From contig AP017964.1 of NCBI GenBank assembly GCA_037101405.1, forward strand, positions 806,001 through 870,000: a stretch of DNA of 64,000 nucleotides, in the 5' to 3' direction. Source of the DNA: Candidatus Megaera polyxenophila. Its GTDB lineage: Bacteria > Pseudomonadota > Alphaproteobacteria > Rickettsiales > Rickettsiaceae. The notes beneath the pieces are model-generated. The model was not told the DNA's origin. It did no database searches and worked only from the letters and a program-made list of their open reading frames with translations. A program made the position numbers and the translations under genes. Below, one piece after another: positions 39,849-49,838 of the stretch (positions within the stretch are counted from its first letter, which is position 1; each line of letters begins with the position of its first letter).

Positions 39849-40399
39849 ATAAGGACTCTTGCATACATATAATAATCTTTCAACTCTCCTTCGACTAATT
39901 CATATTTTCTTAGGCAACCTTCTTTCTGAAAACCACATCGGTCTAAAACTTTTATCGAACGTTCATTAGTTGTAATAACAGTTGCTTGTACCCTAATTAT
40001 TCCAAGTGTATAATCGGAAAATTTTAGTATAGCTTTTATAGAACGGAGCATTATTCCCTTACCCCAAAAATTCGGGTCTAAATCATAACTGATTTCAGCT
40101 CTGGAATTTGCAAAAGAAATCATGTTAAAACCGGCCGTACCGACCATTTTACTACTTTCTTTAAGAGCAATAGCCCAATATATACTTCTTTTAGATGGAA
40201 ACAAACCACCCCAATAGCTAACTTCTTCAAGTGCAGCCTCAAAGGTTTTTGGTCTATTTTCATTTGTTAAAAATCCAGCCATTTGATCATTACTCATATA
40301 GTCTAAGTAAGCTTGTGCGTCTTCTTTAGTAATTTCTCTCAGAATAATGTCACCCAAATCGATTGTCGGAAATGGATCAAAAAAAGGTTGCACATTCAT
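39845..40399 (-). CDS. GNAT-family N-acetyltransferase (RimJ/RimL-like)
   Basis: 184 residues. The pattern IDLGDIILREITKEDAQAYLDYMSN is the usual start of RimJ-like enzymes. The acetyl-CoA-binding segment is YDLDPNFWGKGIMLRSIKAILKFS, and VITTNERSIKVLDRCGFQKEGCLRKYEL is the standard last third. The substrate may be a protein N-terminus or a small amine; sequence alone does not tell. It starts 6 bases after queC and overlaps the DUF2608 gene. Confidence 0.88.
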   Translation of the reverse strand: MNVQPFFDPFPTIDLGDIILREITKEDAQAYLDYMSNDQMAGFLTNENRPKTFEAALEEVSYWGGLFPSKRSIYWAIALKESSKMVGTAGFNMISFANSRAEISYDLDPNFWGKGIMLRSIKAILKFSDYTLGIIRVQATVITTNERSIKVLDRCGFQKEGCLRKYELVEGELKDYYMYARVLI

Positions 40400-40405
40400 A
40401 ATCAG

Positions 40406-41098
40406 TTAACTCTTAGTATATGGAATCTGATCTCGCACACCATTCTCCTCAAAAGCCTTAATTCTTACTAAACAGGCAAGGCATTTCCGGCAGGAATCAC
40501 CTTCGTTAGTAGGGTTATAACAGGAGATAGTTGTCGAATAATCTACTCCTATTTTAAGTCCCATGGCAACTATTTCGGTTTTTGTCATATTAATAAGAGG
40601 TGCATGGATATTAATTTTATTTCCTTTTACCCCTTCAGCAGTTGCGAGGTTGGCCATAGTTTCGAAACTCTTGATATATTCAGGCCGGCAATCCGGATAA
40701 TTGGAATAATCGGTTGCATGTACTCCAAGAAATATATCACTAATACCTTTTACTTCAGCAAGAGCAAGAGCATAACTTAGAAAAATCGTATTTCTTGCCG
40801 GAACATATGTAGGTGGAATTTCATTTCCTAAATCACTTACGCTTTGATAATTCGGTACTTCTATACTATCATCGGTTAAAGCTGATCCCCCAAAATTCTT
40901 TAGATCAATATTTATAATTTTGTGTTCTTTTACTTTGTAGTTTTTAATAAATTCCTGGATTTTTTTGATCTCAACAATTTGCTTCTGCCCATAATTAAAA
41001 CTAATTGCGCATATCTCGTAACCCTGTTGTTCTACGTAAGCTAAAACTGTTGAGGAATCTACCCCTCCACTTACCAATACTATTGCTTTCTTTGTCAT
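40406..41098 (-). CDS. queC: 7-cyano-7-deazaguanine synthase
   Basis: Makes preQ0 from 7-carboxy-7-deazaguanine, a step of queuosine synthesis. 230 residues. The PP-loop is SGGVDSST (10-17). The zinc site is Cys193, Cys203, Cys206 and Cys209 ([17 protein letters not shown]). [19 protein letters not shown] and DYPDC-like [14 protein letters not shown] are family hallmarks. Its pathway partner queE lies 636 bases upstream, separated from it only by the dps gene. Confidence 0.96.
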   Translation of the reverse strand: MTKKAIVLVSGGVDSSTVLAYVEQQGYEICAISFNYGQKQIVEIKKIQEFIKNYKVKEHKIINIDLKNFGGSALTDDSIEVPNYQSVSDLGNEIPPTYVPARNTIFLSYALALAEVKGISDIFLGVHATDYSNYPDCRPEYIKSFETMANLATAEGVKGNKINIHAPLINMTKTEIVAMGLKIGVDYSTTISCYNPTNEGDSCRKCLACLVRIKAFEENGVRDQIPYTKS

Positions 41099-41198
41099 TA
41101 TTTATCTAACCATATACTATGAATTTAATTCTGTTCCAGTTTAGGGGATACCTTATAGTTACCTATATAAAAAGTATATATTAATCTTATCATCTACC

Positions 41199-41636
41199 TT
41201 ACATGCTGCTTTTAAGTATCCAGGAATTTTTTTCATGAGTTTTGATCCGTGCAATTAAAAGGTCGCATGTTCCTTCATCATCAAATGTTCGTGCAATAGT
41301 TAGGGTAGCCTTTAAAGTTTTAATGACTAGATCTTGGCCTTTGATTAATTCTCTGATCATGGTAGCTGAATCAGCATGTTCATCGCTTGACGAAATTGAG
41401 GTTAAATCTGAGTAGAACTTTAAACTTCCTGGTACTTTTTGCCCAAGCCATCTAATTCGCTCAGCTATTTCATCAATAGCGTTGGCAAGATCTGTGTATT
41501 GTTCTTCGAATAAACTATGTAACGATTTAAAGTTAGGTCCAGTCACGTTCCAATGGAAGTTTTGGGTTTTAAAATATAAACTATAGCTATCTGCTAATAC
41601 CGATTTCAAAGCATTAGCGATTTTTTCATGGTCCAT
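41199..41636 (-). CDS. dps: Dps/ferritin-like protein
   Basis: 145 residues, the normal length. The ferroxidase-site segment LYFKTQNFHWNVTGPNFKSLHSLFEEQYTDLANAIDEIAERIRWLG holds the conserved His, Asp and Glu residues shared between dimer halves. Dps proteins oxidise and store iron and protect DNA from peroxide. The gene stands between queC and queE, with gaps of about 100 bases on both sides, so it probably has its own promoter. Confidence 0.93.
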   Translation of the reverse strand: MDHEKIANALKSVLADSYSLYFKTQNFHWNVTGPNFKSLHSLFEEQYTDLANAIDEIAERIRWLGQKVPGSLKFYSDLTSISSSDEHADSATMIRELIKGQDLVIKTLKATLTIARTFDDEGTCDLLIARIKTHEKNSWILKSSM

Positions 41637-41733
41637 AATAACACTAATTTTAAGTTGAAAAATTACCTTAGCATTTATACTTTATAACCTTACTCAGGTA
41701 GAGTAAATAATATATTTACTAATACCATCTTTC

Positions 41734-42411
41734 TTACTCAATCCCCAGTTCTTTGTGAATCTGATATGATAAACGATAATTATTCTCAAGAGCAATAGAT
41801 ACGGCTAGTTTCTTATTGGCACTATTGCGCTTTTCATCATATTCGTCCATTGCTTGCACAAATACCGGTATGCTATACAGTGATTGGCCTAATTCCGGAA
41901 CTTTGTTATAACCTGCTACGTGTGCAGATATAATATACTTAAAAGCTGTAATTTTAGGCATTAGCTCTTCTCTAATATTGTGGTATTTCAAGTTCGTTAC
42001 CTTAGGAGAACAAATTATCTTAATTCCATCCGGAAGGTCTTGATATAATGTACCATTAGTCTCGATTTGCACTTTGTAATTTAATTGCAATAATTTTTCG
42101 CATAATCTATAGATTGGCTGTCTAAGTGGTTCTCCTCCGGTAATAACCACTAGGAATATTGATCGTATTTTATTACTATTTTTGCTTAAGTACTCAACCT
42201 GCCCAATTATTTCTTCAAGAGATTTTTCTAGATAATCCTCAAATTCGGTATCACAAAAACTGCAAGCTAAGTTACATCCGCCTAACCTAATAAAAATTGC
42301 TGGAACTCCGCAATAAGGTCCTTCAGCTTGTAAAGTTTTAAAAATACTTTTTATAGATAAAAACTGACCATCTCCTTTAACCACTGGACGCTTTAAGTTA
42401 TCGCCAAACAT
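41734..42411 (-). CDS. queE: 7-carboxy-7-deazaguanine synthase
   Basis: A radical-SAM enzyme that makes the 7-deazaguanine ring in queuosine synthesis. 225 residues. The cluster motif is Cys46-x3-Cys50-x2-Cys53 in GGCNLACSFCDTEF. IKSIFKTLQAEGPYCGVPAIFIRL before it and VVITGGEPLRQP after it are typical. It starts 6 bases after the mraY stop and is probably carried on the cell-wall transcript. Confidence 0.94.
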   Translation of the reverse strand: MFGDNLKRPVVKGDGQFLSIKSIFKTLQAEGPYCGVPAIFIRLGGCNLACSFCDTEFEDYLEKSLEEIIGQVEYLSKNSNKIRSIFLVVITGGEPLRQPIYRLCEKLLQLNYKVQIETNGTLYQDLPDGIKIICSPKVTNLKYHNIREELMPKITAFKYIISAHVAGYNKVPELGQSLYSIPVFVQAMDEYDEKRNSANKKLAVSIALENNYRLSYQIHKELGIE

Positions 42412-42417
42412 ATGAAA

Positions 42418-43506
42418 CTACCTTAACTTTAGCGATGATAACCCAATTAAAGCAAAAGCAATTGCTAAAATCCAAAATCTTATGACCACTTTAGTCTCCG
42501 GCCATCCTTTCTTTTCAAAGTGATGATGGATAGGCGCCATTTTGAAAAACCTTTTACCCTTAGTCATTTTAAAATAATAAACTTGTATAATGACCGATAA
42601 CGTTTCAATAACGAACACCCCTCCTATTATAGCCAGCACAATTTCATGTTTGGTAATAACGCTAATAGTACCGATAACTGCTCCAAGAGATAAACTTCCA
42701 GTATCCCCCATAAATACTTCCGCAGGTTTGCAGTTATACCACAAAAAACCAAGGCCACTGCCAACCATTGCAGAACATACTACCGCGAGCTCCCCAACGT
42801 GTGGGACATATATAATTTGCAGATAATTTGCATAGGTAAAATTACCTACTAGATAAGAAATAATAGCAAAAGCACTAGCCGCTATTGTTAGCGTACCAAT
42901 AGCTAGCCCATCAAGGCCATCAGTTAGATTTACCGCATTAGAAGAACCGATAATAACGCACATTGCAAAAGGAAAATAAAAATAACCAAGGTCGACTAAG
43001 AGAGTCTTGAAAAATGGAACAGCTAAATCCGTTGCGTGGGAATGGAGGGAGCAATATTTTATACCTCCAAATGCGATAAGGCTAACAGCAAATTGAAAAA
43101 ATAACTTCTTTTTACCCGTGATACCACGGTAATTAAACTTGCTGACTTTAGTATAATCATCTAAAAAACCAAGTAATCCGAACATTATCAGAACAAAAAT
43201 AATTATCCAAACGTAAGGATTTGTAAGATCTGAAAATAATAATATAGAAAATAACATGGAGCTAATAATGATTAACCCACCCATTGTAGGAGTCCCCGCT
43301 TTAGCAAAATGAGTATCCGGACCGTCTTCCCTAATTGGTTGCCCTTGTTTTTGTAACGTCCTTAATTTCAGAATAATTTTCGAGCCTATTAGAAAACTTA
43401 TAAGCAGACTGCTTAGTATTGCCATACCGCTTCTAAATGTAATGTAAGTCATTAAATTGGCTATATGCCAATGACTTGCATATGGCAGTAATATATTATA
43501 AAGCAT
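42418..43506 (-). CDS. mraY: Phospho-N-acetylmuramoyl-pentapeptide transferase
   Basis: Inner-membrane enzyme that makes lipid I from UDP-MurNAc-pentapeptide and undecaprenyl phosphate. 362 residues and about ten hydrophobic segments. The magnesium-binding acidic motifs are FLDDYTKV and [10 protein letters not shown], and [15 protein letters not shown] is the conserved cytoplasmic His-rich loop. [11 protein letters not shown] is also present. Its start lies inside murF (11-base overlap), so it is part of ftsI-murE-murF-mraY. Confidence 0.98.
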   Translation of the reverse strand: MLYNILLPYASHWHIANLMTYITFRSGMAILSSLLISFLIGSKIILKLRTLQKQGQPIREDGPDTHFAKAGTPTMGGLIIISSMLFSILLFSDLTNPYVWIIIFVLIMFGLLGFLDDYTKVSKFNYRGITGKKKLFFQFAVSLIAFGGIKYCSLHSHATDLAVPFFKTLLVDLGYFYFPFAMCVIIGSSNAVNLTDGLDGLAIGTLTIAASAFAIISYLVGNFTYANYLQIIYVPHVGELAVVCSAMVGSGLGFLWYNCKPAEVFMGDTGSLSLGAVIGTISVITKHEIVLAIIGGVFVIETLSVIIQVYYFKMTKGKRFFKMAPIHHHFEKKGWPETKVVIRFWILAIAFALIGLSSLKLR

Positions 43507-44881
43507 TTGTAACTCCTAGAGCTTCGGCAACTTTTTCCAGATGAACACCTCTGGAACCTTTAATTAGAATAATTTCTTCTCTTTCAATGTATTTATTAAT
43601 ATCGTAAGCTAGTTCCTCAGAATTTTTATAGGTATAGACCAAAATATTTTTTGGGATTTCTTGTATAAGCTGGGGCATAATATCCCCCACTAAAAACAAT
43701 TTCTTTACACCGGATTTAACAATCTGTGGGATAGCGGCGAAATGAAACTTTAATTCGTCCTTACCAAGCTCCTTCATGTCACCTAATATGGCACTCTTTT
43801 TTGGGTTTTTAAATTGATGTAAATACTCAAGGCCTGCTTTCAGGGATTCAGGACTCGCATTATAGTAATCAGTTATTATGGAATATTCCTTATCTTCTTT
43901 TTTAATATCCACGATCAATCCCCTTCCCATTTGAGGTTTGAATTGCGCGAGAACTTTTACTGCCTGATTTATATCAAGTCCCAGACAGTAGGCAACGGAA
44001 AGAGCGGCTGCGAAATTAATTGCCATATGCTTTGGTACAGCAGGCGTAACAAATTCTATTTTCTCATGAAAAATACTATAAGTTAATTTAACCATATTTT
44101 GGTTTATCAGTGAATAAGATACAAATCTTATATTAGCGAATTGCGATTTACCAAAAGTTTTAATATTGCCAATTCCAGCCCTATCTATATTCTCAATACA
44201 TCTTCTATAAGTTGAAATATCACGATTAAGTATTGCGATCCCAGTATTAATATCTAATCCTTCAAAAATTTCTGATTTTGCATCGGCGATTTTCTCAATA
44301 GAATCAAAAAATTCCAGATGTACGGGAGCTACTGAAGTAATTACAGCTATATCCGGTGTAACCTGTTTAGTTAAAAGGCTAATTTCTCCGGCTTTATTCA
44401 TTCCCATTTCAATTACGGCAAATTCAACATCATCTGCAATAGAAGCTAGATTAATTGGTACACCGATGTGGTTATTAAAATTACCTCTACTAACAAAAGT
44501 TTTACCGAAAGAACTAAGGATTAAGCCTATTATTTCCTTGGTACTGGTTTTTCCTACACTGCCGGTAACGCCGATAAAATGAGCTTTAGAATTTTGCCTT
44601 TTGTACTCGGCTAAACCTTCTAAAGCTTCAAAGGTATCTTCTACTTTTATTATTTTATTTACTGGTGCATTTTTTATGTCTTCGCTTACAATAGCTAAAG
44701 CAGCACCTTTTGCAAAAGCGTCAAGAACAAATTCATGCCCGTCCCTTGTTCCGCCTTTCAGAGCGATAAAAATATCCCCTTTTTCTATATCTTGGGAATT
44801 AAACTGAACTTTTCCAAATTTATCATTAGTTGACAGGGTAAGTGATAGAGCCTGACCAATTTGTTCTGATGTCCAAATCAT
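43496..44881 (-). CDS. murF: UDP-MurNAc-tripeptide:D-Ala-D-Ala ligase
   Basis: Adds D-Ala-D-Ala to the stem peptide in the cytoplasm. 461 residues in three Mur-ligase domains. The ATP loop is [28 protein letters not shown] and [12 protein letters not shown] follow, as expected for MurF. The C-terminal domain contains [21 protein letters not shown] and ILGDMKELG. It begins 20 bases after murE and overlaps mraY by 11 bases. Confidence 0.97.
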   Translation of the reverse strand: MIWTSEQIGQALSLTLSTNDKFGKVQFNSQDIEKGDIFIALKGGTRDGHEFVLDAFAKGAALAIVSEDIKNAPVNKIIKVEDTFEALEGLAEYKRQNSKAHFIGVTGSVGKTSTKEIIGLILSSFGKTFVSRGNFNNHIGVPINLASIADDVEFAVIEMGMNKAGEISLLTKQVTPDIAVITSVAPVHLEFFDSIEKIADAKSEIFEGLDINTGIAILNRDISTYRRCIENIDRAGIGNIKTFGKSQFANIRFVSYSLINQNMVKLTYSIFHEKIEFVTPAVPKHMAINFAAALSVAYCLGLDINQAVKVLAQFKPQMGRGLIVDIKKEDKEYSIITDYYNASPESLKAGLEYLHQFKNPKKSAILGDMKELGKDELKFHFAAIPQIVKSGVKKLFLVGDIMPQLIQEIPKNILVYTYKNSEELAYDINKYIEREEIILIKGSRGVHLEKVAEALGVTNAL

Positions 44882-44901
44882 ATTTTTCGCAGTTATTAAA
44901 A

Positions 44902-46356
44902 TTACTTATTTTTCAACAGCAGTATTTGTTTTGCAATTTCAATATCGCTAAAAAACACAGTTCTGTTTCCGATAATCTGGTAAGTTTCATGCCCTTTGCC
45001 CGCAATCAATAATATATCGTTTTTTTTCAGTTTTGCTATAGTACTTTCTATCGCAAATTCCCTTCCTTCTATCTCTTCTGCTCCGGCTGCTCCTTTTAGG
45101 ACATCAAGACGAATTTTTTGAGGATTTTCACTTCGTGGGTTATCATCTGTAACTACAACATAATCAGCTAATTTGCAAGCGACTTGTCCCATTAGTTCTC
45201 TTTTTGAGGGATCACGATCGCCGCCACAACCAAATACCACATATAATTTCCCCCCTTGCTGTGCCTTGATGTTTCTTAACTCCCATAATGACTTTTCTAA
45301 AGCATCTGGCGTGTGTGCATAATCAACAAATACCTGAACTTCACTTTCAACGAAACCTATTCGTTGTAACCTACCGGTTACAGCAGTAACTTTTTCTAGA
45401 ACTTCAACTATGTGGTCAAAATCAAACCCGAGATTTGCCGTCATTTTAGCAGCGATAAGAAGGTTTACGGCTTGGAAGGATCCGATGATATTAGTGGTAA
45501 AAGTGTATTCTTTTTTATTATATTCAAAGACAACTTTGCTGCCGGTAAGAGAACTATTAATATTTTTTACTTTTATATTGCCATTTCTGCCAATCCCAAA
45601 ATAACGTATCCTATGTTTAGCAAAGAAATTTTTAACCCCATCGCCATAGCTCGAAGCTAGTATTTCTGAATTAATTACCACTTCTCCTCCTTCTTCTAAA
45701 TTTTCTCTGAAAAGCTGTAATTTAGCCTCAAGGTAATTTTCCATGGTTTTGTGGTAATCTAAATGATCTTGGGAAAAACTAGTAAAACCAGCTGTTTTTA
45801 TCTTTATCTCTCCTAATCTACGTTGAGCGATTCCGTGGCTTGAAGCTTCAAATATGACGTTACTGACCTCCTTCTCTGCTAGCTCATTTAATATTTTTCT
45901 AAAAGTAATTGGATCGGCTGTAGTTAGAGACTGTGGTAACTCCTTTAAGAATTTTTCCTCGAGCTTTATCGTGGAGTTAACACCAATAGTACCTATTGTT
46001 GCTGCTTCCTGCCCAAGTAATTTTAGGATTTGATAAATATAAGAGACTACCGAAGTTTTACCATTAGTCCCCGTTACGGCCACAAGATTTACAGAAAGGT
46101 GCGGATAGATTATCTCAGCAGCAATTGCAACAGCTAACCTTATATCCTGGATATAAAAAATTTTTTCTCCTTTCCAGCTTGAATCACCTGTAAAAACGAT
46201 TTTAGCAGTTTTTAAAGCTTCATTAATGAACCGGTTACCATCTATTTTCTCTCCTTTTATTGCAAAAAATGCGTCACCTGGTTTGAGATTTCTAGAATCA
46301 CAAGAAATACCTTGGACATTATATTTTCTAAATAAATTTTCTATTTTCCTTTTCAC
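44902..46356 (-). CDS. murE: UDP-MurNAc-L-Ala-D-Glu:meso-diaminopimelate ligase
   Basis: Adds the third stem residue. 484 residues with ATP loop VTGTNGKTSVVSYIYQ and the central FTSFSQDHLDYHKTMENY. The C-terminal domain has DNPRSENP; the DNPR form indicates meso-diaminopimelate rather than lysine specificity, which agrees with dapD and dapE at the right end of the window. The start is GTG at 46356, immediately after the ftsI stop with no spacer. Confidence 0.97.
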   Translation of the reverse strand: MKRKIENLFRKYNVQGISCDSRNLKPGDAFFAIKGEKIDGNRFINEALKTAKIVFTGDSSWKGEKIFYIQDIRLAVAIAAEIIYPHLSVNLVAVTGTNGKTSVVSYIYQILKLLGQEAATIGTIGVNSTIKLEEKFLKELPQSLTTADPITFRKILNELAEKEVSNVIFEASSHGIAQRRLGEIKIKTAGFTSFSQDHLDYHKTMENYLEAKLQLFRENLEEGGEVVINSEILASSYGDGVKNFFAKHRIRYFGIGRNGNIKVKNINSSLTGSKVVFEYNKKEYTFTTNIIGSFQAVNLLIAAKMTANLGFDFDHIVEVLEKVTAVTGRLQRIGFVESEVQVFVDYAHTPDALEKSLWELRNIKAQQGGKLYVVFGCGGDRDPSKRELMGQVACKLADYVVVTDDNPRSENPQKIRLDVLKGAAGAEEIEGREFAIESTIAKLKKNDILLIAGKGHETYQIIGNRTVFFSDIEIAKQILLLKNK

Positions 46357-48237
46357 TTAGGTCAGGCCATTTATTATATAATCAATATCATTTAATTCCT
46401 GAACTTCTGGATCATGTTCCTCAAGTTTATTCATTCCGTATAAGACTGCCATTCGCTCAAAAATCGCTCCAACTGTTGGAGCAGCTGTCCAACCGCCTCC
46501 TGCAAAACCATATGTTTCCTTAATACCTTGTGGCTCGTCCACTATTACATAAATAATATACTTAGGATTTGTAGCCGGCATGATTCCAAAAAACGAAGAC
46601 ATTCTTTTATCCTTATAATATTTACCACCAATAACTTTTTCCGCCGTTCCTGTTTTTCCTCCTACATAATATCCCTTTACTTCTGCCTTTTTACCAGTAC
46701 CTTCTAAAACTACTAACCTCATAAGTTGTCTCATGTATTTCGAGGTGTTTTCCTTAAAAATACGTTCTCCTATAACCGGTTCACCGGTTTTTCTCTTAAG
46801 TAGAGTAAGGGGGTACATGATACCGCCATTAACAAGTGGCATCATTGCTTGCACAAAATGAGCAGGGCTTTCTGAAATCGCATAACCGTACGACATTGTT
46901 ACTAAACTTAAATCATTCCACCTGGAATAGGGAGGGAAAAGAGGCCTTGCTCTTTCTGCTAATTCAATTTCAAGCTTGTCTAATAACTTCAGTTTTTTCA
47001 GATAGTTTCTTAAGCTGTTTTTACCAATCTCAAGCATTATCTGGCTTACGCCTATATTACTGGAGTGGAGGAATATTTGTCCGATACTATGCCAGCCTTT
47101 GACAGGATGATAATCTTTTACCTTAAATTTACCTACCTTCATATAACTCAGGTCATAAGCATCGTTCATTGAGATAACGCCAGTATCAAGCCCTATTGCT
47201 AAAGTTAGAGCTTTCATTCCGGAACCCATTTCATAAGCTCCTTGGGTAACCATGTTAAACAACTGATTACTTGCAGCATTACCTGGGTAATGTGGATCAA
47301 AATCAGGATTACTAACCATGGCAATTATCTCTCCGTTATTTGGATCGACAATAATACCGGCTGCTCCCTTAGCCTTAAATTTTTGCACGGTTTTGGCAAT
47401 TTCCTCTTCGAGTATACTTTGTACTCTGACATCTATAGAGAGTTGTAGGCTAGAACCACTAGAGTGGTTATCCTCATCCCGCGTTGTTAATAGCTTATCA
47501 AAAAATTTTTCGATGCCTGCTAATCCTTCCATGTCGCGGCCTACATAACCTACAATATGAGACAACAAATTACCGTAAGTATATATTCTTTTTTGTTCTC
47601 TTTCAAATTCAAGACCAGGTATACCAAGGTTATATATATGCTCTTGCTGTTTCGGTGAAATGTCTCTTTTTATCCACGCAAATTTCTTATCACTTCGGAG
47701 TAATTCTAATACCTTTTTCTTTTCCAATTCCGGAAAAACAGTAATTAATTTTTGTGCTAAAGAGTCAGTATCAACGATTTTTTGAGGTTTGGCGTATAAT
47801 GAAGCTATAGGTAAATTTACTGCTAGTAAGTTACCGTACCTATCAACAATATCGCGTCTGAGCATGTTGTTTTTGCTAAGAAACTTATTAACTTCAATGA
47901 AATCGGTACTTGCTATAAAAATTAGCCTTATAGCCACAATGGAAAAAAACAGTAAAAAACCTGTAATTACCAAAATTAACCTGATTTTTATTGCATTCTC
48001 TGAAGTGTCCCAGATAAATATTTGTCTTGCTAAATTTTTATTGAACTTAATTCTATTATTTAATGTTTCCGGAAGCTTCTTCTTCGTTGTAAGAAGTTTT
48101 TTGGTTCTTTTTGAAAAATAATGCCTTAATTTTAATACTGATATTCTTGTATATAGGATTCCAAATAGTAAAAGCCTAAGGACCTTGATTACTTTTCTTT
48201 TAAGACTTAAACCGATAGAAGATTTTTGACCATTCAT
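46357..48237 (-). CDS. ftsI: Penicillin-binding protein FtsI (PBP3-like septal transpeptidase)
   Basis: Cross-links septal peptidoglycan in the periplasm. 626 residues. A single membrane anchor lies near residue 85-105, after an unusually long basic N-terminal tail. RDIVDRYGNLLAVNLP begins the pedestal domain. The transpeptidase motifs are SGMK (in MGSGMKALTLA), SSN (in LHSSNIGVSQ) and KTGT (in GGKTGTAEK). It is the first gene of the ftsI-murE-murF-mraY-queE run; ftsL is not recognisable just upstream. Confidence 0.95.
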   Translation of the reverse strand: MNGQKSSIGLSLKRKVIKVLRLLLFGILYTRISVLKLRHYFSKRTKKLLTTKKKLPETLNNRIKFNKNLARQIFIWDTSENAIKIRLILVITGFLLFFSIVAIRLIFIASTDFIEVNKFLSKNNMLRRDIVDRYGNLLAVNLPIASLYAKPQKIVDTDSLAQKLITVFPELEKKKVLELLRSDKKFAWIKRDISPKQQEHIYNLGIPGLEFEREQKRIYTYGNLLSHIVGYVGRDMEGLAGIEKFFDKLLTTRDEDNHSSGSSLQLSIDVRVQSILEEEIAKTVQKFKAKGAAGIIVDPNNGEIIAMVSNPDFDPHYPGNAASNQLFNMVTQGAYEMGSGMKALTLAIGLDTGVISMNDAYDLSYMKVGKFKVKDYHPVKGWHSIGQIFLHSSNIGVSQIMLEIGKNSLRNYLKKLKLLDKLEIELAERARPLFPPYSRWNDLSLVTMSYGYAISESPAHFVQAMMPLVNGGIMYPLTLLKRKTGEPVIGERIFKENTSKYMRQLMRLVVLEGTGKKAEVKGYYVGGKTGTAEKVIGGKYYKDKRMSSFFGIMPATNPKYIIYVIVDEPQGIKETYGFAGGGWTAAPTVGAIFERMAVLYGMNKLEEHDPEVQELNDIDYIINGLT

Positions 48238-48449
48238 AATGTAGGCAGTATTACCTTATACAATAATAATTTTGCTAAAAAGCCTGATTTTCCTGATTGT
48301 TGTTTCACTAAGGTATAGCATCTTGATTCCATATATTTAACTTTAATTTTTGGAAAAAACTATAAATACCCGATTTATGGAAGAAATAGAATTGATATAC
48401 ACCGCACCCAAAAAACTTCAATTACAATATCATATAGAGGCAATAAAGA

Positions 48450-48478
48450 AAAGCCCCTGTAAATTTTACAGAGGCTTT
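48450..48478 (-). terminator. Rho-independent terminator of the autotransporter gene
   Basis: A strong hairpin with 14-base arms (48450-48463 and 48465-48478, one mismatch). On the minus strand it reads AAAGCCTCTGTAAA...GGGGCTTT followed by TTCTTTATTG. It lies about 50 bases beyond the autotransporter stop. The remaining 48238-48443 gap upstream of ftsI shows no gene and should carry the ftsI promoter. Confidence 0.75.
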
Positions 48479-48527
48479 TAATGTATTTATTTAAAATACT
48501 TTAACAAATGTATGGTTTAAAAGGATA

Positions 48528-49722
48528 TTAGAAGTTAACTCTAACCCTTAAATTAGCTTGATGCGCTACATATTTTTTAGCCATGTGAGCATCATAACCT
48601 AAACCATATTCCATCTTGTTATAAGACGTATTTAAGCTCATACCGGCATTAAATAAGGTCTTAACTGGCTTTCCACCTTTACCGTTGAGGTAACCAGGAA
48701 CTCCTGCTAACCTAATATCTGATTTTTGTTTTTTACCTATTAGATCCTGGTTTACGAATCCATGCATCTCAGGAAGGATGGTTAATCCATTTAACGTATA
48801 GTCAGACCCGTAGATCCTCGCTCCTGCTACTAATTCTAGTCTATTTAGCTCTTTTCTAGAAACTGTCAAGTTTTGATTAACTGTACCAGTTTCTGTATAT
48901 CCAGCATTATTAACTTTAGTTACCCTAACCCCTACCATTGGAGTAAACGATGCTTGCTTCAGATAAGTATTATAGCCCAGCATTAATTCTCCTGAAAATG
49001 ACATAGATCTGTAGTTACCAGAAGCAAGCTCAGTAGTTGTATCCCCTGTCCTTCTTGTTTCCTTAGTTTTTACTTTATTAGTACCGACTGTTACAATACC
49101 GTGTGTATACCAATTATCTGTGAGCTGCTGCAATCCGTATATAGAAAGCATAACAGAGTCAACCTTTGTTTTATCACCAGATTTGAAATCTTTATGCTTA
49201 ACATGGGTATTTAGATATGAAAGGGCAAGACCAATAACCATATCCTCATTAGCCTTGGTATCAAAACCTAAGCTTGCTCCGCCCACTGAAGCCTTGTAAC
49301 CTGCTGCTCCTTATACTGGTTTTTTGCTTTACCTTAAGCATAGAAGGGTTAGTCCATAAACCGTACGCAGTGGGATAATCACCGGCAGATAAACCGCTAT
49401 TTCCGGCTGAAGCTAGTTCTGCTTTATGGTCAAGAACCTGAGGCCTACCGCCTATCCGATTTGCTATTATATTAGAACTAACATCTCTTGTTAAATCTGC
49501 AAGGATAGGTGTTTCAGTCGGAGTTAAGCGTTTAATTGTATCTTCCCATGCCGCATCGTTCATACCCGCTGCCGCTTGGTTTATACCGGCCTTTGCTAGT
49601 ACTGACTGATTATATATATCATCGGAATCAAGAGCAGCGTAAGTGTTAACTGCAGTAGTGATCACGGCTAAAGTAGAAACTGTTGTTAACAGATTTTTTA
49701 ACAATTTTGATTTTTTTGCCAT
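48528..49722 (-). pseudogene. Autotransporter with almost no passenger, frameshifted
   Basis: The first frame (49722-49261) encodes a signal peptide (MAKKSKLLKNLLTTVSTLAVITTAVNTYA), about 80 linker residues (LTPTETPILADLTRDVSSNI, GLSAGDYPTAYGLWT) and then runs off at KVKQKTSIRSS. The second frame, read upstream of its first ATG, continues GAAGYKASVGGASLGFDT and gives the beta-barrel (VDSVMLSIYGLQQLTDNWYTHGI ... RVRVNF, with the terminal Phe of outer-membrane barrels). One extra base near 49308-49313 joins them to about 397 residues. The barrel resembles the C-terminal translocator of rickettsial surface antigens (OmpB/Sca type), but there is no real passenger domain. An IS element sits about 43 bases upstream of the start. 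Confidence 0.8.
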
Positions 49723-49764
49723 AGTTTTTCCCTTTTTTATTTACGGTTAATAAATATCTACTTA

Positions 49765-49772
49765 AAACAAAT
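49765..49772. repeat. Target-site duplication, left copy
   Basis: AAACAAAT directly left of the IS element, repeated exactly at 51438-51445. Eight bases is the usual duplication size of the IS1595 family and marks a single insertion event. Confidence 0.85.
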
Positions 49773-49797
49773 CGCAATCATCCCTTGACATTCAATA
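49773..49797 (+). repeat. Left terminal inverted repeat of the IS1595-family element
   Basis: 25 bases, outer end CGCAATCATCCC, inner end TTGACATTCAATA. It is identical in reverse complement to 51413-51437. The inner end supplies the TTGACA -35 box of the transposase promoter. Confidence 0.92.
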
Positions 49798-49813
49798 GAT
49801 AATAGTTTATACT
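49785..49813 (+). promoter_or_regulatory. Transposase promoter
   Basis: TTGACA at 49785-49790, a 17-base spacer, then TATACT at 49808-49813. This is a near-perfect sigma-70 promoter ending about 25 bases before the transposase ATG at 49839. The -35 box is part of the terminal inverted repeat. Confidence 0.8.
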
Positions 49814-49838
49814 TAGGTTTATAATAAGGTAAAGAATT

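Noticed and set aside
48377-48481. A 34-codon open frame starting MEEIELIYTAPKKL between the autotransporter and ftsI
   Set aside because: No ribosome-binding site, and its second half is the autotransporter terminator hairpin.
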